Part shown: positions 10,401-18,253 of the stretch, piece by piece
Numbering within the stretch: position 1 is the stretch's first letter
Layout: every line of letters begins with the position of its first letter
NCBI RefSeq assembly: GCF_000092065.1
Contig: NC_009365.1
Location: 62,001 to 126,000, forward strand
DNA length: 64,000 bases
Source of the DNA: Ostreococcus lucimarinus CCE9901
Taxonomy: Eukaryota > Chlorophyta > Mamiellophyceae > Mamiellales > Bathycoccaceae
Reading direction: 5' to 3'
Position numbers and translations under genes: made by a program
The notes under the pieces: generated by a model
The model's input: only the letters and a program-made list of their open reading frames with translations
What the model was told of the DNA's origin: nothing
Databases searched by the model: none

Positions 10401-11359
10401 TGTCCAGCTTCAGACCGCGAGACTTCGTATGGCGACCCGACGTACGTAATGTTTGTGTTCGGAACGACGTGCGGTTTGTGATAGTGTCCCGTGTACGTGT
10501 TCGCGCCGCCGAAGAGCGCGGGGTCTAATCCATCTCGCGCTTGGAACGTCTCGTTCATGCTAGCTCCGACGACATCGGCGTGACAAAATATCGCGTTGAA
10601 CTCGCCTCGCGTGTCCTCGATCGCGCGCTTGAGTTCATCCGAGTTTCGGCGATACGGCAACCACAACGCGCCGCCGTAAAGCGTCGGCCCGTCAAAGACG
10701 ACGATGTTCGGATTAGCCTTCGCCAGCGGCGTGAGCGCGTGAGATAACCCTCCGGCGGTGACTTGATCGTGGTTCCCCGGAATCATGATCGTCGGCGCCG
10801 TCCACTTCGCGCTCGACATCAACGCCAGCGCCTCGTTGAGCGGTTCGACTGGAATCGCTCCGCGCGCGTGCCAAAAGTCTCCCAAAAATACCACTCCCGC
10901 CTCGCGTTTCAGCGCCTCTGCGTGCACGCGCTCGAGCACCCGTCGACACGTTTCCATGGTGCGTTTACTGACGTGCAAGTCACTGAACACGATCCATCGC
11001 TCGACGCTCGAGTGCGCCGGCGACAGCTCGCTCGCGCGAATCGTCGCGCCCCCACCCTCGCCGCCGACGTCCGCCACCGCGCGCGCAGGCGCCGCCCGCA
11101 CGACGCGCGGATCGATCACACGCCCGCGTCCGCCTCGCGCGGGCGTCGTCAACGCGCGCGCGCGCGCCGCACGCGCGATGGCAGTTTTCCCGCCAGAATG
11201 ATTGTTAGCGATCGATGACGACAGTTTCCTCGCGCCCTGCGTCGTCGTCATCGATGCCGCCCACGCGCGCGCGCCGAGCGTCACGAAACGCGTGTACGTA
11301 TCACTCGACGACGCGGTCGTGGACGCGAGGCGCAGCGCGTGCGTCACGCCGCGTCGCAT
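7451..11359 (-). CDS. SbcD-SbcC fusion: metallophosphoesterase nuclease fused to Rad50/SbcC-type SMC ATPase
   Basis: One 1302-residue reading frame holds both halves of the SbcCD/MRE11-RAD50 machine. Residues about 1-70 are a Ser/Thr/Arg-rich presequence, probably mitochondrial or plastid. Residues 121-330 are an SbcD/MRE11-type calcineurin-like nuclease with FSDLHVS (D127, H129), GDFWHAR (D161), PGNHDQ (N196, H197), FCHAD (H260) and GHYHKPH (H292, H294). A capping-type region follows. From about 465 comes the SbcC/RAD50 ATPase: Walker A NGAGKTTL (about 507-514), long coiled coils broken by a zinc hook CDRC (about 825-828), a second coil, ABC signature LSGGERRR (about 1191) and Walker B ALVLDEVLQHLD. 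No stop or frameshift separates the halves. The start is the last ATG before the neighbour's start; a longer frame would overlap it. In bacteria and in MRE11/RAD50 these are two proteins. Family assignment is very sure; organelle location is inferred. Confidence 0.93.
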   Translation of the reverse strand: MRRGVTHALRLASTTASSSDTYTRFVTLGARAWAASMTTTQGARKLSSSIANNHSGGKTAIARAARARALTTPARGGRGRVIDPRVVRAAPARAVADVGGEGGGATIRASELSPAHSSVERWIVFSDLHVSKRTMETCRRVLERVHAEALKREAGVVFLGDFWHARGAIPVEPLNEALALMSSAKWTAPTIMIPGNHDQVTAGGLSHALTPLAKANPNIVVFDGPTLYGGALWLPYRRNSDELKRAIEDTRGEFNAIFCHADVVGASMNETFQARDGLDPALFGGANTYTGHYHKPHVVPNTNITYVGSPYEVSRSEAGQKKEFIVLDSQTWVEGANARVSLDIGPKHFAVEGVDASAPPTARPGDIIRWTLPIEAMDAVSDAVPSVVQKARDQGFIVEVCYVTKDLTARIPKAEELGPAGLFDAYAVASEMAPSVSAFGRKVLQEVAASDDAPETRRQSKGVSVSFETVEVEGFGTFQSATRYPLGARGVCVVVGENKSDTCSDSNGAGKTTLVMSPMWALTGQSDLRIDGAGSGKSLTKSDVVNDSSKFGRVRLEGFLNGGTPFWVERKVNRTKLVSLKYAIDGEEKTMAESKLTQQGLNDDLGADVIANTTFHGQHTVGALLDANDASLKAALGKLVEADTWTKAKDISRKRVTEARGNVNAIAAEVKAREEYIARTRLRRDQAHVESEKWEFEYRRRVSELETSSSAVSTTFTKYLARTNHFLQRLSRASEALEVTSSHAERVLDSSRNDSDDAARRFEVKESEFEHKTSVIEGEIERLNGVVREWQSKEASAGAIGRQSHAAVGMFAGAGGTHSHPDGVGTCDRCLQAIDPTHHKETLIKLKDEARKTAIEHGNAIEQLKRATAALNKAMDDRRNLTEAAALARKAERMRAETTATASANATDQLRHSQRSLSLIGNAVARAEMLLNSAPEDVVHEALTMSIDDAFAMSESTISISGASSNVLAGLDPDLTRGSMSSASLSNASPQIQLLRDEQMNVADADFVRQLVKGAEDAIMDGERAGRDAARRLQELNEFSRSARSNPHTSALEELDAQLAGESESLGARIESLNGAKELLGVAQAADTAFSTKGIQSYLFEGALGDLSARVGQYMDALTGGALTLELRPAGAAFTGDDNDVVQSDVDADETATRKTKSKSAKAPASASAAERIERVIHARRPDGSLIARSLRQLSGGERRRAALALALAYADLASERCGVACDALVLDEVLQHLDAEGIARVTSLLRALPKRTVLLTSQADSATAHLFDVVDKVVKSDFGSGVVVSAGDDADLVDLAARASA

Positions 11360-11450
11360 TCTGATGTTGTCTTGACTTTTAAGCGTGCGGACGCGCCATC
11401 TTGCGCCGCGACGCGGCGCGGCGCGCGTCGTCGCGACCGCGCGCGCTGCC
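11360..11450. promoter_or_regulatory. Short bidirectional promoter region
   Basis: Only 91 bases separate the ATGs of the SbcD-SbcC fusion (minus) and the Sfi1-like gene (plus). The 11360-11380 end is less GC-rich. Both promoters must lie here or reach into coding sequence. Confidence 0.4.
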
Positions 11451-12440
11451 ATGGCGTCGATGCGACCGCTAGAAGCGCGCTCGCCGGACGTCGATCGCGC
11501 GAACGCGGCGCTGGAGCGGGAAATCGCGGCGCTGCAAAGACAGTCCGCGACGGCGACGACGCCGTCGTCGAAAGCGACGCCGTCGAACGACGCCGTCGTC
11601 GAGCGATCGCGCGCGAGGGTGCGCGCGCTCGAACGCGAGCTCGCGCTGGCGAACGAAGAGCGCGAGCGCGAGCGGGAGATGTGGATTTCGAGGTGCGAAC
11701 GGCAGGCGACGGAGCTTCGAGCGCTCGCGGCGAGCGCGGAGTCGCGAGCGCGAATCGCGAGCGAGGACGCCGAGGCGGCGATGCTCGAGCGAGATGAGAT
11801 TTTGAGAGAATTGAAAGCGTTGCGCGCGGAGGCGGCGAGACGGGCGATGCAGGACGCGGAGATTGAGCTGGAACGAGCGGCGTTCGCGAACGCGAAACGT
11901 TTCGCGGACGCGCGAACGATGAGACGCGCGCTCGTTCGGTGGATCGAAGGGTGCGTGTTCAACATCGCGGCTCGGCATGTGATTCAAAAGATGGACGTGA
12001 GACGAAAGCGAGATACGCTGATGGAGTGGCGCGATGCGGCGGCGTTTGAGCGACGCCTCCGCGAGACGCGTGCGCGCGGCGACCTTCGTCTCGCCGCGCG
12101 CGTGTTTCGACATTGGAGTTTGTTCGTGGAGGTCAGTGGAATGTGTGAGCGCTCTCGTCTCGCGCGCGCGCTAGCGCGGTGGAAATCATACGACGCGACG
12201 GATGAGGGTACATTAGATGACGTCGAGATACCGTCGATGCGAGAAAAGTATCTCGCGCTAGTCAATCGCGTCCGGCGGAGAGAAATCATGCGCGGCGCCT
12301 TCACCGCGTGGATAGTCGTGTTAGCGAACGCGAAGAGCGCGCGCGCACTGGCGATGGAAATTCTGCGCGATCGTGAGCGCGGCGAGGTGCGGTCGTCGCT
12401 CGCGAAATTAAAGGCGCGTCGCGTGGGCGCGATAGAATAG
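11451..12440 (+). CDS. Coiled-coil protein with Sfi1-like tryptophan repeats
   Basis: 329 residues. About 15-150 is a strongly charged coiled coil (ALEREIAALQR, ALERELALANEEREREREMW, AMLERDEILRELKALRAEAA). From about 155 come five short segments each with a Trp after a hydrophobic pair: RALVRWIEG (W164), DTLMEWRDA (W193), RVFRHWSLF (W222), RALARWKSY (W244) and GAFTAWIVV (W287), spaced 29, 29, 22 and 43 residues. This is the pattern of Sfi1 repeats, long helices that bind centrin at spindle poles or basal bodies. The set is short compared with yeast Sfi1 (about 20 repeats). ATG 11451 was chosen; the frame upstream begins only with GTG. The Sfi1 link is inference; a plain coiled-coil protein is the alternative. 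Confidence 0.7.
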   Translation: MASMRPLEARSPDVDRANAALEREIAALQRQSATATTPSSKATPSNDAVVERSRARVRALERELALANEEREREREMWISRCERQATELRALAASAESRARIASEDAEAAMLERDEILRELKALRAEAARRAMQDAEIELERAAFANAKRFADARTMRRALVRWIEGCVFNIAARHVIQKMDVRRKRDTLMEWRDAAAFERRLRETRARGDLRLAARVFRHWSLFVEVSGMCERSRLARALARWKSYDATDEGTLDDVEIPSMREKYLALVNRVRRREIMRGAFTAWIVVLANAKSARALAMEILRDRERGEVRSSLAKLKARRVGAIE

Positions 12441-12522
12441 CCGATTAGTCGCGACGGAACTGCTTGTCGTTTATTTAACATAAGAATTGTTGCTCTACTG
12501 CGCAGCTTTCACGTGCGGCACC

Positions 12523-13521
12523 TCACGCGCGCGAGAAACCGCCGGCCGTTTCAATGAGACGCTTGGGTCTGTTCAACGTGCACTTCGTGCCGCAGGCGGA
12601 GCACTTGTGTTCAAACGTCTCCGCGGGCGACTCGCCGCCAAAGAATTGCTTGATCGGCATCTCGCAGCACGGGCATGCCCCGATCAAGATTTCAGCGTTT
12701 TGCAGGTTGGTGTAGTTGACTAACTTGTACGTCAAGCCCGCGCAAAGCGTCGCCGCGAACCCGAGCGAAAGGCCCGAGGGAACGTGCACGCCGAAAAAGC
12801 CGAGCAAGATGCTCGGAGACAATCCGAGCAACAACGGGACCGTGGCGAGCGCGGCGTACATGGTAAAGACCCCACTCGTGTCGGAGATGAGTTCCGTGCT
12901 CGTCTGCGACAACGTGCACGTCGCACCCTTCATGCCCACCTCGATTCCTAACTTTTTCATCTCCGCTCCCAAGAGTTCAAACTCCGCCTCGTCGAGGAGT
13001 TCCTTCCCCTTGGTGTAGAGCAACAGCGCAGTCACGTCCGTGCGCTTGCCTTCCGCCTTCACTCGTCGCTTCAACTCTTCGTACTTGTCGTCGTCCACGA
13101 CCGATTCCCCTCGCGAGTAAGAAATCGCCGCTTGCACGAATTCAATCTCATACCTTCGCAGCGTCGGGAACCCGCTCCCTTGCCAATTCAACTCCTCTCT
13201 CAATCGATCGTAATCCTCGTCGCTCAGCGTGAACTTACCACCGTTATAGTAATTCCACAGCGCGTCGACGTACATGAGCTCGAGATCGGCCAGCGAGCAC
13301 GAGCTCGGGTCGTCGATCGAGCACGAGACGCCGATGTCGGGGTTCACGTTGCTCCCTTCGCTCTTCATCACGATCTTTTGCGCCCGCGCACCGCCTTCGC
13401 GTCCGCCTCTGCGCATCACCACCGCGACGCGCGTTTCACGCATAGTCGCGCCGCGTCGCAAGCGCGTTTGACGCGCTGAAGCGCGCGTCAGCGTCGGCAT
13501 CTTGCTCGACGTCGTCATCAT
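12523..13521 (-). CDS. PGRL1: PGR5-like protein 1 (PGRL1), photosystem I cyclic electron flow
   Basis: 332-residue thylakoid protein; PGRL1 works with PGR5 in ferredoxin-dependent cyclic electron flow around photosystem I. The N-terminus (MMTTSSKMPTLTRAS, then Arg-rich to about 60) is a plastid transit peptide. The mature part has the family's repeated helix pairs, SLADLELMYVDALWNYYNGGKFTLSDEDYDRLREEL and a second copy with VVDDDKYEELKRRVKAEGK. KGATCTLS contains the conserved Cys. Two membrane spans follow (FTMYAALATVPLLLGLSPSI and LSLGFAATLCAGLTYKLV), then a Cys-rich tail with CPCC and CSACGTKC like the PGRL1 zinc/iron-binding end. The frame is open above 13521 only to a GTG. A G-box lies about 185 bases upstream. 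Confidence 0.93.
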   Translation of the reverse strand: MMTTSSKMPTLTRASARQTRLRRGATMRETRVAVVMRRGGREGGARAQKIVMKSEGSNVNPDIGVSCSIDDPSSCSLADLELMYVDALWNYYNGGKFTLSDEDYDRLREELNWQGSGFPTLRRYEIEFVQAAISYSRGESVVDDDKYEELKRRVKAEGKRTDVTALLLYTKGKELLDEAEFELLGAEMKKLGIEVGMKGATCTLSQTSTELISDTSGVFTMYAALATVPLLLGLSPSILLGFFGVHVPSGLSLGFAATLCAGLTYKLVNYTNLQNAEILIGACPCCEMPIKQFFGGESPAETFEHKCSACGTKCTLNRPKRLIETAGGFSRA

Positions 13522-13897
13522 GGCGTCGGATCTCGTCGCGCGACTTTTCGTCGTTCGCGTCGCTCGCGCGCGTCGATTCGCGCGTCGGTTCGCGGCGTCG
13601 AGGCGTTCGGGCGCGTGCGCGTTCGATCGCGCGCGTCGTGCGTGCGCGCGCGCGTCGCGTCGGCGTGTGCGGGACAGATCGCGACGGCCGGATAAACAAG
13701 CCCCCACGTGCCCGTAGGGTTTGGGCGCGCGAAGGCGGACGGCGTGAAGCGCGACGAGCGCGTCGCGTTACAACTGGAAACTAAACGTGATTGGGAGCGA
13801 AACGCTCGATGGAACGAATGCGGATCATGCGACGACGACGACGTCGCGCGAGGGCGGGCGAACGGGCGGAGACGGGGGACGAGCGGCGGCGAGGAGG
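13522..13897 (-). promoter_or_regulatory. Upstream region of PGRL1 with G-box and telo-box-like motif
   Basis: 376 bases between PGRL1 and the NF-YC stop codon, with no supported gene. CACGTG (13705-13710) is a G-box core, common in light- or clock-controlled plant genes. AGGGTTT just after it (about 13716-13722) resembles a telo-box. The remainder near the PGRL1 start is CG/CGT-rich. The regulatory meaning is inferred. Confidence 0.4.
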
Positions 13898-14596
13898 TCA
13901 CGCGCCGCCGTCGGCGGGATCGGCCGGCGGCGGCGCCGGCGGCGGCGCGCCCAGGACGTTTGGAAACCCCGGAACGCCCGGAAATCCCGGGAACACGGGA
14001 GGCATGGCGATCGCGGCGCCGAGCGCGGGCATATGATCCGCGTCGCCGCCGTCGCCGGGCTCTCGCGGGACTATGTCGACGAGAAAGTCGAAAATATCTG
14101 TCTTCGTGATCGCCGCCGCGACGTCGCTGCGTTGTAAAGTCCGCCGCTTATTCTCCTGCGCGTGCGCCCACGCGCGAGTGGTGAGCTCTAGAACGAACAT
14201 CTCGCACGCCTTGGCGAAGAGCACGGGCGCCTCGCTCGAAATCATCCGCACGTCCTCGTCGCTCTTCATAATCTTTTTAATCCTCGCCAGCGGTAACAAA
14301 TGATTCTTAAAATCGTTCGTCTGTTGAATCTCGATCATCATTTCCCTCCAGAACTGTCTCAACGCCACCTGTTGCGCCGCGTACGCGGGATTCGCCGCCG
14401 CCTGTGCCGCGTTCATCGCCACCGCGTGCGCGATTTGCGCTTGATGTTGCCGCAACTGCGCGCCGTACTGCTCTTGAAACTGTTCCGGCGTCAGCACCGG
14501 CGCCCCCGGCGGCGGTGCGAACGGCAGCGCCACGCCAGGGATTCCATGATACGTCGGCACGTTCGGGTGTTCGTTCGATCCGGGCGCGCCGCTCAT
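13898..14596 (-). CDS. NF-YC: NF-YC (HAP5) histone-fold transcription factor subunit
   Basis: 232 residues. NF-YC pairs with NF-YB through a histone fold, then with NF-YA to bind CCAAT boxes. The first about 90 residues are Pro/Gln/Ala-rich. The conserved core (about 80-180) starts at [16 protein letters not shown] and runs through [64 protein letters not shown] and [15 protein letters not shown], essentially the textbook NF-YC fold. The tail is Gly/Pro-rich. The start is the ATG at 14596, directly preceded by CGCAG, which looks like a 3' splice site, so an upstream exon (probably 5'UTR) is likely. Confidence 0.96.
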   Translation of the reverse strand: MSGAPGSNEHPNVPTYHGIPGVALPFAPPPGAPVLTPEQFQEQYGAQLRQHQAQIAHAVAMNAAQAAANPAYAAQQVALRQFWREMMIEIQQTNDFKNHLLPLARIKKIMKSDEDVRMISSEAPVLFAKACEMFVLELTTRAWAHAQENKRRTLQRSDVAAAITKTDIFDFLVDIVPREPGDGGDADHMPALGAAIAMPPVFPGFPGVPGFPNVLGAPPPAPPPADPADGGA

Positions 14597-14902
14597 CTGC
14601 GTCGTCGTTTCGCCCGCGTTCGCGTCGTCGTCAGTCTCGCGCCTAACCGCCGCGGTCGATCATCATCTCCGCGTCCCTCACGCGCCCGTCCGAGCGCCGC
14701 TCGCGCCGCCGCTTCCCTCACCGCGCGCGCGCGAAACCTTACGCCTTCGCCTTTCGCGCGCGCGCGCCTCGCGCGCGTCGAATCGCGCGTCGAATCGCGT
14801 CACTCTCCCTCGCGCGCGACGATTCTCGTTCGAACGCGCGACGACCGCGTTCGTCTCGTCGCGCGTCGTCGCGCGTCGCGCGCGCGCGACCGCGCGACGC
14901 AC
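14597..14902 (-). other. Possible 5'UTR intron of NF-YC
   Basis: Reading the minus strand, GAGACTGAC is followed about 38 nt later by GACGCAG abutting the ATG. The same nonamer precedes two coding introns in this window. A plausible donor, GAG|GTGCGT, lies at 14902-14903. No ATG is visible in the possible upstream exon. Confidence 0.35.
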
Positions 14903-15053
14903 CTCGCGGACCGTCGCTCGCGCGCGTCGCTCGCGTGCGCGAGGCGATCGTTCGCGCGCCCGCGACGCGCGTCGTCGAGTGCGGCGCGGCGCGGTCGACC
15001 GAGGGCGACGACGCGGCGCGCGCGTCGAGACGAACGCGCTCGCGACGCGCGCG
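14597..15053. promoter_or_regulatory. Divergent region between NF-YC and the small secreted-protein gene
   Basis: 457 bases dominated by alternating CG and CGT words, with no convincing coding frame. It would hold the NF-YC 5'UTR intron, its promoter, and the promoter of the plus-strand gene at 15054. No TATA or CCAAT box is obvious. Confidence 0.35.
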
Positions 15054-15488
15054 ATGCGGTGGACGATTTTATTCGTCGCGATCGCGGCGCGCGCGATCGG
15101 CGCGGGCGCGAGCGCGGACGGACGGTTCGAGGCGGCGCTCGCGCTCGCGCGGCGGTTGGCGCGAAGCGTCGGCGGCGGCGACGACGAGAGGATCGCGCCG
15201 GTGAACGGACGCCTGTACGACGTGTTCGGCGTCGTCGCGGTGCCGAAGTGCTTTCCGAGATGCGCGGCGGCGGACGCGCCGAGGCCGGAGGTTCGAGAGA
15301 CGTGGGCGGCGACGCGCGACGATTTGCTCGCGTCGGCGCCGAACGAAATCGAGGCGGCCGTCGAACGATTTTTGTCGCGCTTCGAGACGGCGAAGGAACC
15401 GACGGGCGCGCACGGGGACGCGCTGTTGGTGAACGACGAGCGCGTGCGCGCGTTTTTTGCCGACGCGGTGGACGTTGAGAGTGTCTAG
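15054..15488 (+). CDS. Small secreted or lumenal protein of unknown function
   Basis: 144 residues, family not recognised. The N-terminus MRWTILFVAIAARAIGAGASA is a good signal peptide: one Arg, a hydrophobic core, and an Ala-x-Ala end at about residue 21. The mature protein is helix-rich and acidic, with a single Cys pair in VPKCFPRCAAAD and conserved-looking stretches such as GRLYDVFGVVAVPKCFPRC, ETWAATRDDLLASAPNEIEAAVERF and NDERVRAFFADAVDVESV. ATG 15054 is chosen because it starts the signal peptide; the earlier frame is Arg-rich filler. Secretory or ER location is inferred. Confidence 0.6.
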   Translation: MRWTILFVAIAARAIGAGASADGRFEAALALARRLARSVGGGDDERIAPVNGRLYDVFGVVAVPKCFPRCAAADAPRPEVRETWAATRDDLLASAPNEIEAAVERFLSRFETAKEPTGAHGDALLVNDERVRAFFADAVDVESV

Positions 15489-15498
15489 AGGGTGCGAA

Positions 15499-17214
15499 TT
15501 AAATTTCTCCGTTTCGCGCGTCCTTGGGCGCGCGCCTCGAGCGATTTTTTCTGCCGCCGGAGCCCGACGCGCGCGAGGCGTGCCGCTGAACGCGCGGGTG
15601 TCCACCGCCGGCGACGGGAGCGTTCGCGACCGACGACAAGTCTTCGGTGGAGCCGAATTCGGCGCCTAGACTGGATGGTAAATCTCCCAAGCGTTCCGCC
15701 AGGTGCGAGACGTCCGCCGCCGCGCCGTACGTACCCGTGGCGTTTATGTCAAACGGCGCGTTCGCGGGAACGGTGACCGGCGCTTGATACGGATACGATG
15801 CGGCCGCGGACGCCGACGCGTCGGAGGCGGCCGACGCGGCTTCTTGCGTCCACGTCGCCGACGGCGGCGCGCTCGCGTAGCCGTAGTATCCGCTGTAACC
15901 GGCGGGATACCCCGCCGCGAACGTCGGGAACAATCCCGAGCCGTCGGCGAACGCCATTCCATACGCCGGCACGGCGCCTTCGACCGACGCGCCGTAGCCT
16001 CCGCCGTACTGTGAGCCGACCCAGTCGTTGTAGTTTGCCGCGGGCGGCGGCGCGTTTTTCATCCGCGACGCCGCCGTTTTATCCGAATCATTTTTCGACG
16101 ATCGCAGCACCCGGCGCTCTTCGCGCTCGCGAACGCGACGCCCACCGCGCTTTTTCCGCGCCTTATCTTCGCTCTCGGTCTCGTCCATTCGCTCGTCCGA
16201 CTCCGCGTCCTCGACCGGCGGCGGCGGTTTCCTGCGCAACACCATCGGCGCGGTGGCGCCGCGCGATTGCAACCAATCGCTCCCCGGCGTGTCGACCACG
16301 CGCGCGTCCTTCTCGCTCACGCTCTCATCCGGGGCGTTTCTCGCGGCGAGCAACGCCGACGATGGCAAAATCTTCGGCGGCGCGCGAGGATCGAATTTCT
16401 CGCGTCTCGCCGACGCCGTCGGCGGCGCCGCTTTCGCCCCCCCGCGCGTCTCGCGCACCGTTTCGCCGCGCGATCGCGCCCTTTCCGCCATCACGCGCGC
16501 GATTTCATCCTCGTACGCCGCGCGCGCTTCCGCGCTCGCGTCGTCGTCGTCTTCGTCTTCGCCGTCGTCCGCGCCCGCGCCTTCGTCTCGCCGCGGCGTC
16601 ATCCCCGGAATCGTCCCATCGCTCCCGATCCCTCCCTCGCGCGGCCGCGCGAGCACGCGCGGCGCGTACCCCTCTGCTCCTTTCCTCTGCCCTCGCCGCG
16701 CCGTCCCCGCCGCGCCTCCGAGCCCTCGTCCGCGTTCGTCCTCCGCCGGCGACGGCCCGACGTACCGCTCGTCCTCATCCTCCCGCGTCGTCCCCGCGCG
16801 TCGCCGCGCGCTCGCGTCGCCGTCCACGTACCGTCGCACCGCGCCCACGACCTCTCGCGCCACCCCTCGCGCGTCGTCGTCGTCGTCGTCTCGCGCTCGC
16901 GTCGTCCGTCCCCACGTCGCGCCCGCCGCGCGCAGCGTCTCCCGTTCGCCGTCGCTCTCCCGCGCCTCGCGCGCGTCGTCGCCCCACGTCCGCGCGCTCG
17001 CGAACGTCGTCGTCGTCGTCGTCGCGCTCGCGCCGGTCTCCTTGCGCACGCTCGGCAGCGCGACGGGCGCGAACACGGCGACGCGCTGCCGATGATGATT
17101 CGTCGTCGTCGCGCGCGCGCCCGCGCCGCGCGCGCCGCGCCCGCGCGCGCCCGCGACGCCGGCGCCGCGCCCGCGCGCGCTCGTTCGCGCGCGATCGTCG
17201 CGCTCGCGCGACAT
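15499..17214 (-). CDS. Large disordered protein of unknown function
   Basis: 571 residues, not recognised. The N-terminal half is Arg/Gly/Ala/Thr/Asp low complexity. About 240-400 is charged with motifs such as AYEDEIARVMAERARSRG, REKFDPRAPPKILPSSALL and TPGSDWLQSRG. The middle has a basic patch (KKRGGRRVREREERR) that may act as a nuclear signal. The C-terminal third is Tyr/Gly/Ala/Ser-rich (GYPAGYSGYYGYASAPPS), then HLAERLGDLPSSLGAEF and a basic end. This make-up is common in RNA-binding or mRNP proteins, but no RRM or other domain is visible. The frame is open for 1.7 kb and the ATG at 17214 fits; the antisense frames are also open, a base-composition effect, so expression evidence would matter. 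Confidence 0.6.
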   Translation of the reverse strand: MSRERDDRARTSARGRGAGVAGARGRGARGAGARATTTNHHRQRVAVFAPVALPSVRKETGASATTTTTTFASARTWGDDAREARESDGERETLRAAGATWGRTTRARDDDDDDARGVAREVVGAVRRYVDGDASARRRAGTTREDEDERYVGPSPAEDERGRGLGGAAGTARRGQRKGAEGYAPRVLARPREGGIGSDGTIPGMTPRRDEGAGADDGEDEDDDDASAEARAAYEDEIARVMAERARSRGETVRETRGGAKAAPPTASARREKFDPRAPPKILPSSALLAARNAPDESVSEKDARVVDTPGSDWLQSRGATAPMVLRRKPPPPVEDAESDERMDETESEDKARKKRGGRRVREREERRVLRSSKNDSDKTAASRMKNAPPPAANYNDWVGSQYGGGYGASVEGAVPAYGMAFADGSGLFPTFAAGYPAGYSGYYGYASAPPSATWTQEAASAASDASASAAASYPYQAPVTVPANAPFDINATGTYGAAADVSHLAERLGDLPSSLGAEFGSTEDLSSVANAPVAGGGHPRVQRHASRASGSGGRKNRSRRAPKDARNGEI

Positions 17215-17268
17215 GACGCGACGAAGCGCGCGACGACGACGCGACGACGCGATGTGCCGCACATCGCG

Positions 17269-18138
17269 ATGCGCGACGACGACGACGACGACGCGTGGAG
17301 CGACGACGACGCGCATCGCGCGACGCTCGACGACGGCGACGACGGGTGGGGACGCGCGGGCGCGCGCGCGTCGACGCGCGATTCGTGGGACGACGACGAC
17401 GACGACGACGACGAAGACGACGGGACGACGACGACGACGACGCGGGACGCGGCGCGGTGCTCGAGCGAGGACGACGACGACGACGACGACGACGAATTGA
17501 TGGACGACGATGCGTTGGCGCGACCGGCGGTGTTCGTGGAGGCGGAGCGACGGGCGAGCGCGGAGGCGGAGCGACGCGCGCGCGAGGCGCGCGCTCGACG
17601 AGAAGAAGCAGAAGCGGAAGAAGAAGCAGAAGCAGAAGACGACGACGAGATAGATTCAGACGCGACGGACGACGAGGAAGCGTTCGATTGGCGCGCGGTG
17701 CGCGCGAACGGGGACGGGAACGACGGGACGACGGCGCGCGAGGTCGAGGCGGACGCGGAGGCGAGCGCGCGGCGGTCGGCGACGCTCCCGACGCGAAACC
17801 TCGCGAAGACGCAGCCGTGGCGCGCGCGGTTGCCGAATTTCACGCCCGTGCGCGAGCTTCCGCCGCAGAGTTTTCACGACGGCGAGCTCGTGTTCGTGGA
17901 TTACGAGGCCCAGTTCGGCGGGCCGCGGAGCGCGGCGTCGAAGGCGTTCGCGAGGCGCGAGGCGAGGGCGTTCGGCGGCGTCGGCGCGCGAGACCGCGCG
18001 GCGGCGTCGACCGCGCCGACCGCCGCCGTCCCGCGCTGGTTCACGGACGAGCGCGGTCGCAAAACCTTCGTCGACGCGCGCGGGAAATCGCTCGTGGGCA
18101 AAGCCGCGTACGCGGCGTCGCAAAGGCTTCGCGCGTGA
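17269..18138 (+). CDS. Acidic protein of unknown function with a conserved-looking C-terminus
   Basis: 289 residues, not recognised. The first about 150 residues are dominated by Asp/Glu runs and an Ala/Glu/Arg helical stretch. After about 180 the protein is less biased: TRNLAKTQPWRARLPNF, then VRELPPQSFHDGELVFVDYEAQFGG, and ending in VPRWFTDERGRKTFVDARGKSLVGKAAY. The final block, with Trp-Phe, 'GRKTF.D..GK...G..AY', looks like a folded conserved element. ATG 17269 begins MRDDDDDD. It is divergent from the 15499-17214 gene with only 54 bases between the ATGs. Confidence 0.6.
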   Translation: MRDDDDDDAWSDDDAHRATLDDGDDGWGRAGARASTRDSWDDDDDDDDEDDGTTTTTTRDAARCSSEDDDDDDDDELMDDDALARPAVFVEAERRASAEAERRAREARARREEAEAEEEAEAEDDDEIDSDATDDEEAFDWRAVRANGDGNDGTTAREVEADAEASARRSATLPTRNLAKTQPWRARLPNFTPVRELPPQSFHDGELVFVDYEAQFGGPRSAASKAFARREARAFGGVGARDRAAASTAPTAAVPRWFTDERGRKTFVDARGKSLVGKAAYAASQRLRA

Positions 18139-18210
18139 CGCCGCGAGCCGAGCGTTCGACCGATCGACGCGCGCCGTCGTCGCGCGAGCGCAAACCTCCG
18201 CGCGCGCGTT

Positions 18211-18253
18211 CTCGTCTCGTCTCGTCTCGTCTCGTCTCTCATTCATTCATTCA
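18211..18253 (+). repeat. Microsatellite: CTCGT repeats then ATTC repeats
   Basis: About five CTCGT units (18211-18235) run into a short ATTC tract (18241-18253) in the gap between two convergent genes. Likely to vary in length between strains. Confidence 0.8.

Noticed and set aside
14091-14099. AAAATATCT, an evening-element core
   Set aside because: It lies inside the NF-YC coding sequence, so it is probably chance.
15798-17216. Long plus-strand frames over the 15499-17214 gene (for example 472 codons)
   Set aside because: Pure Arg/Pro/Ala/Ser low complexity without Met-appropriate start or signal; antisense to the better supported minus frame. Neither is proven by similarity.
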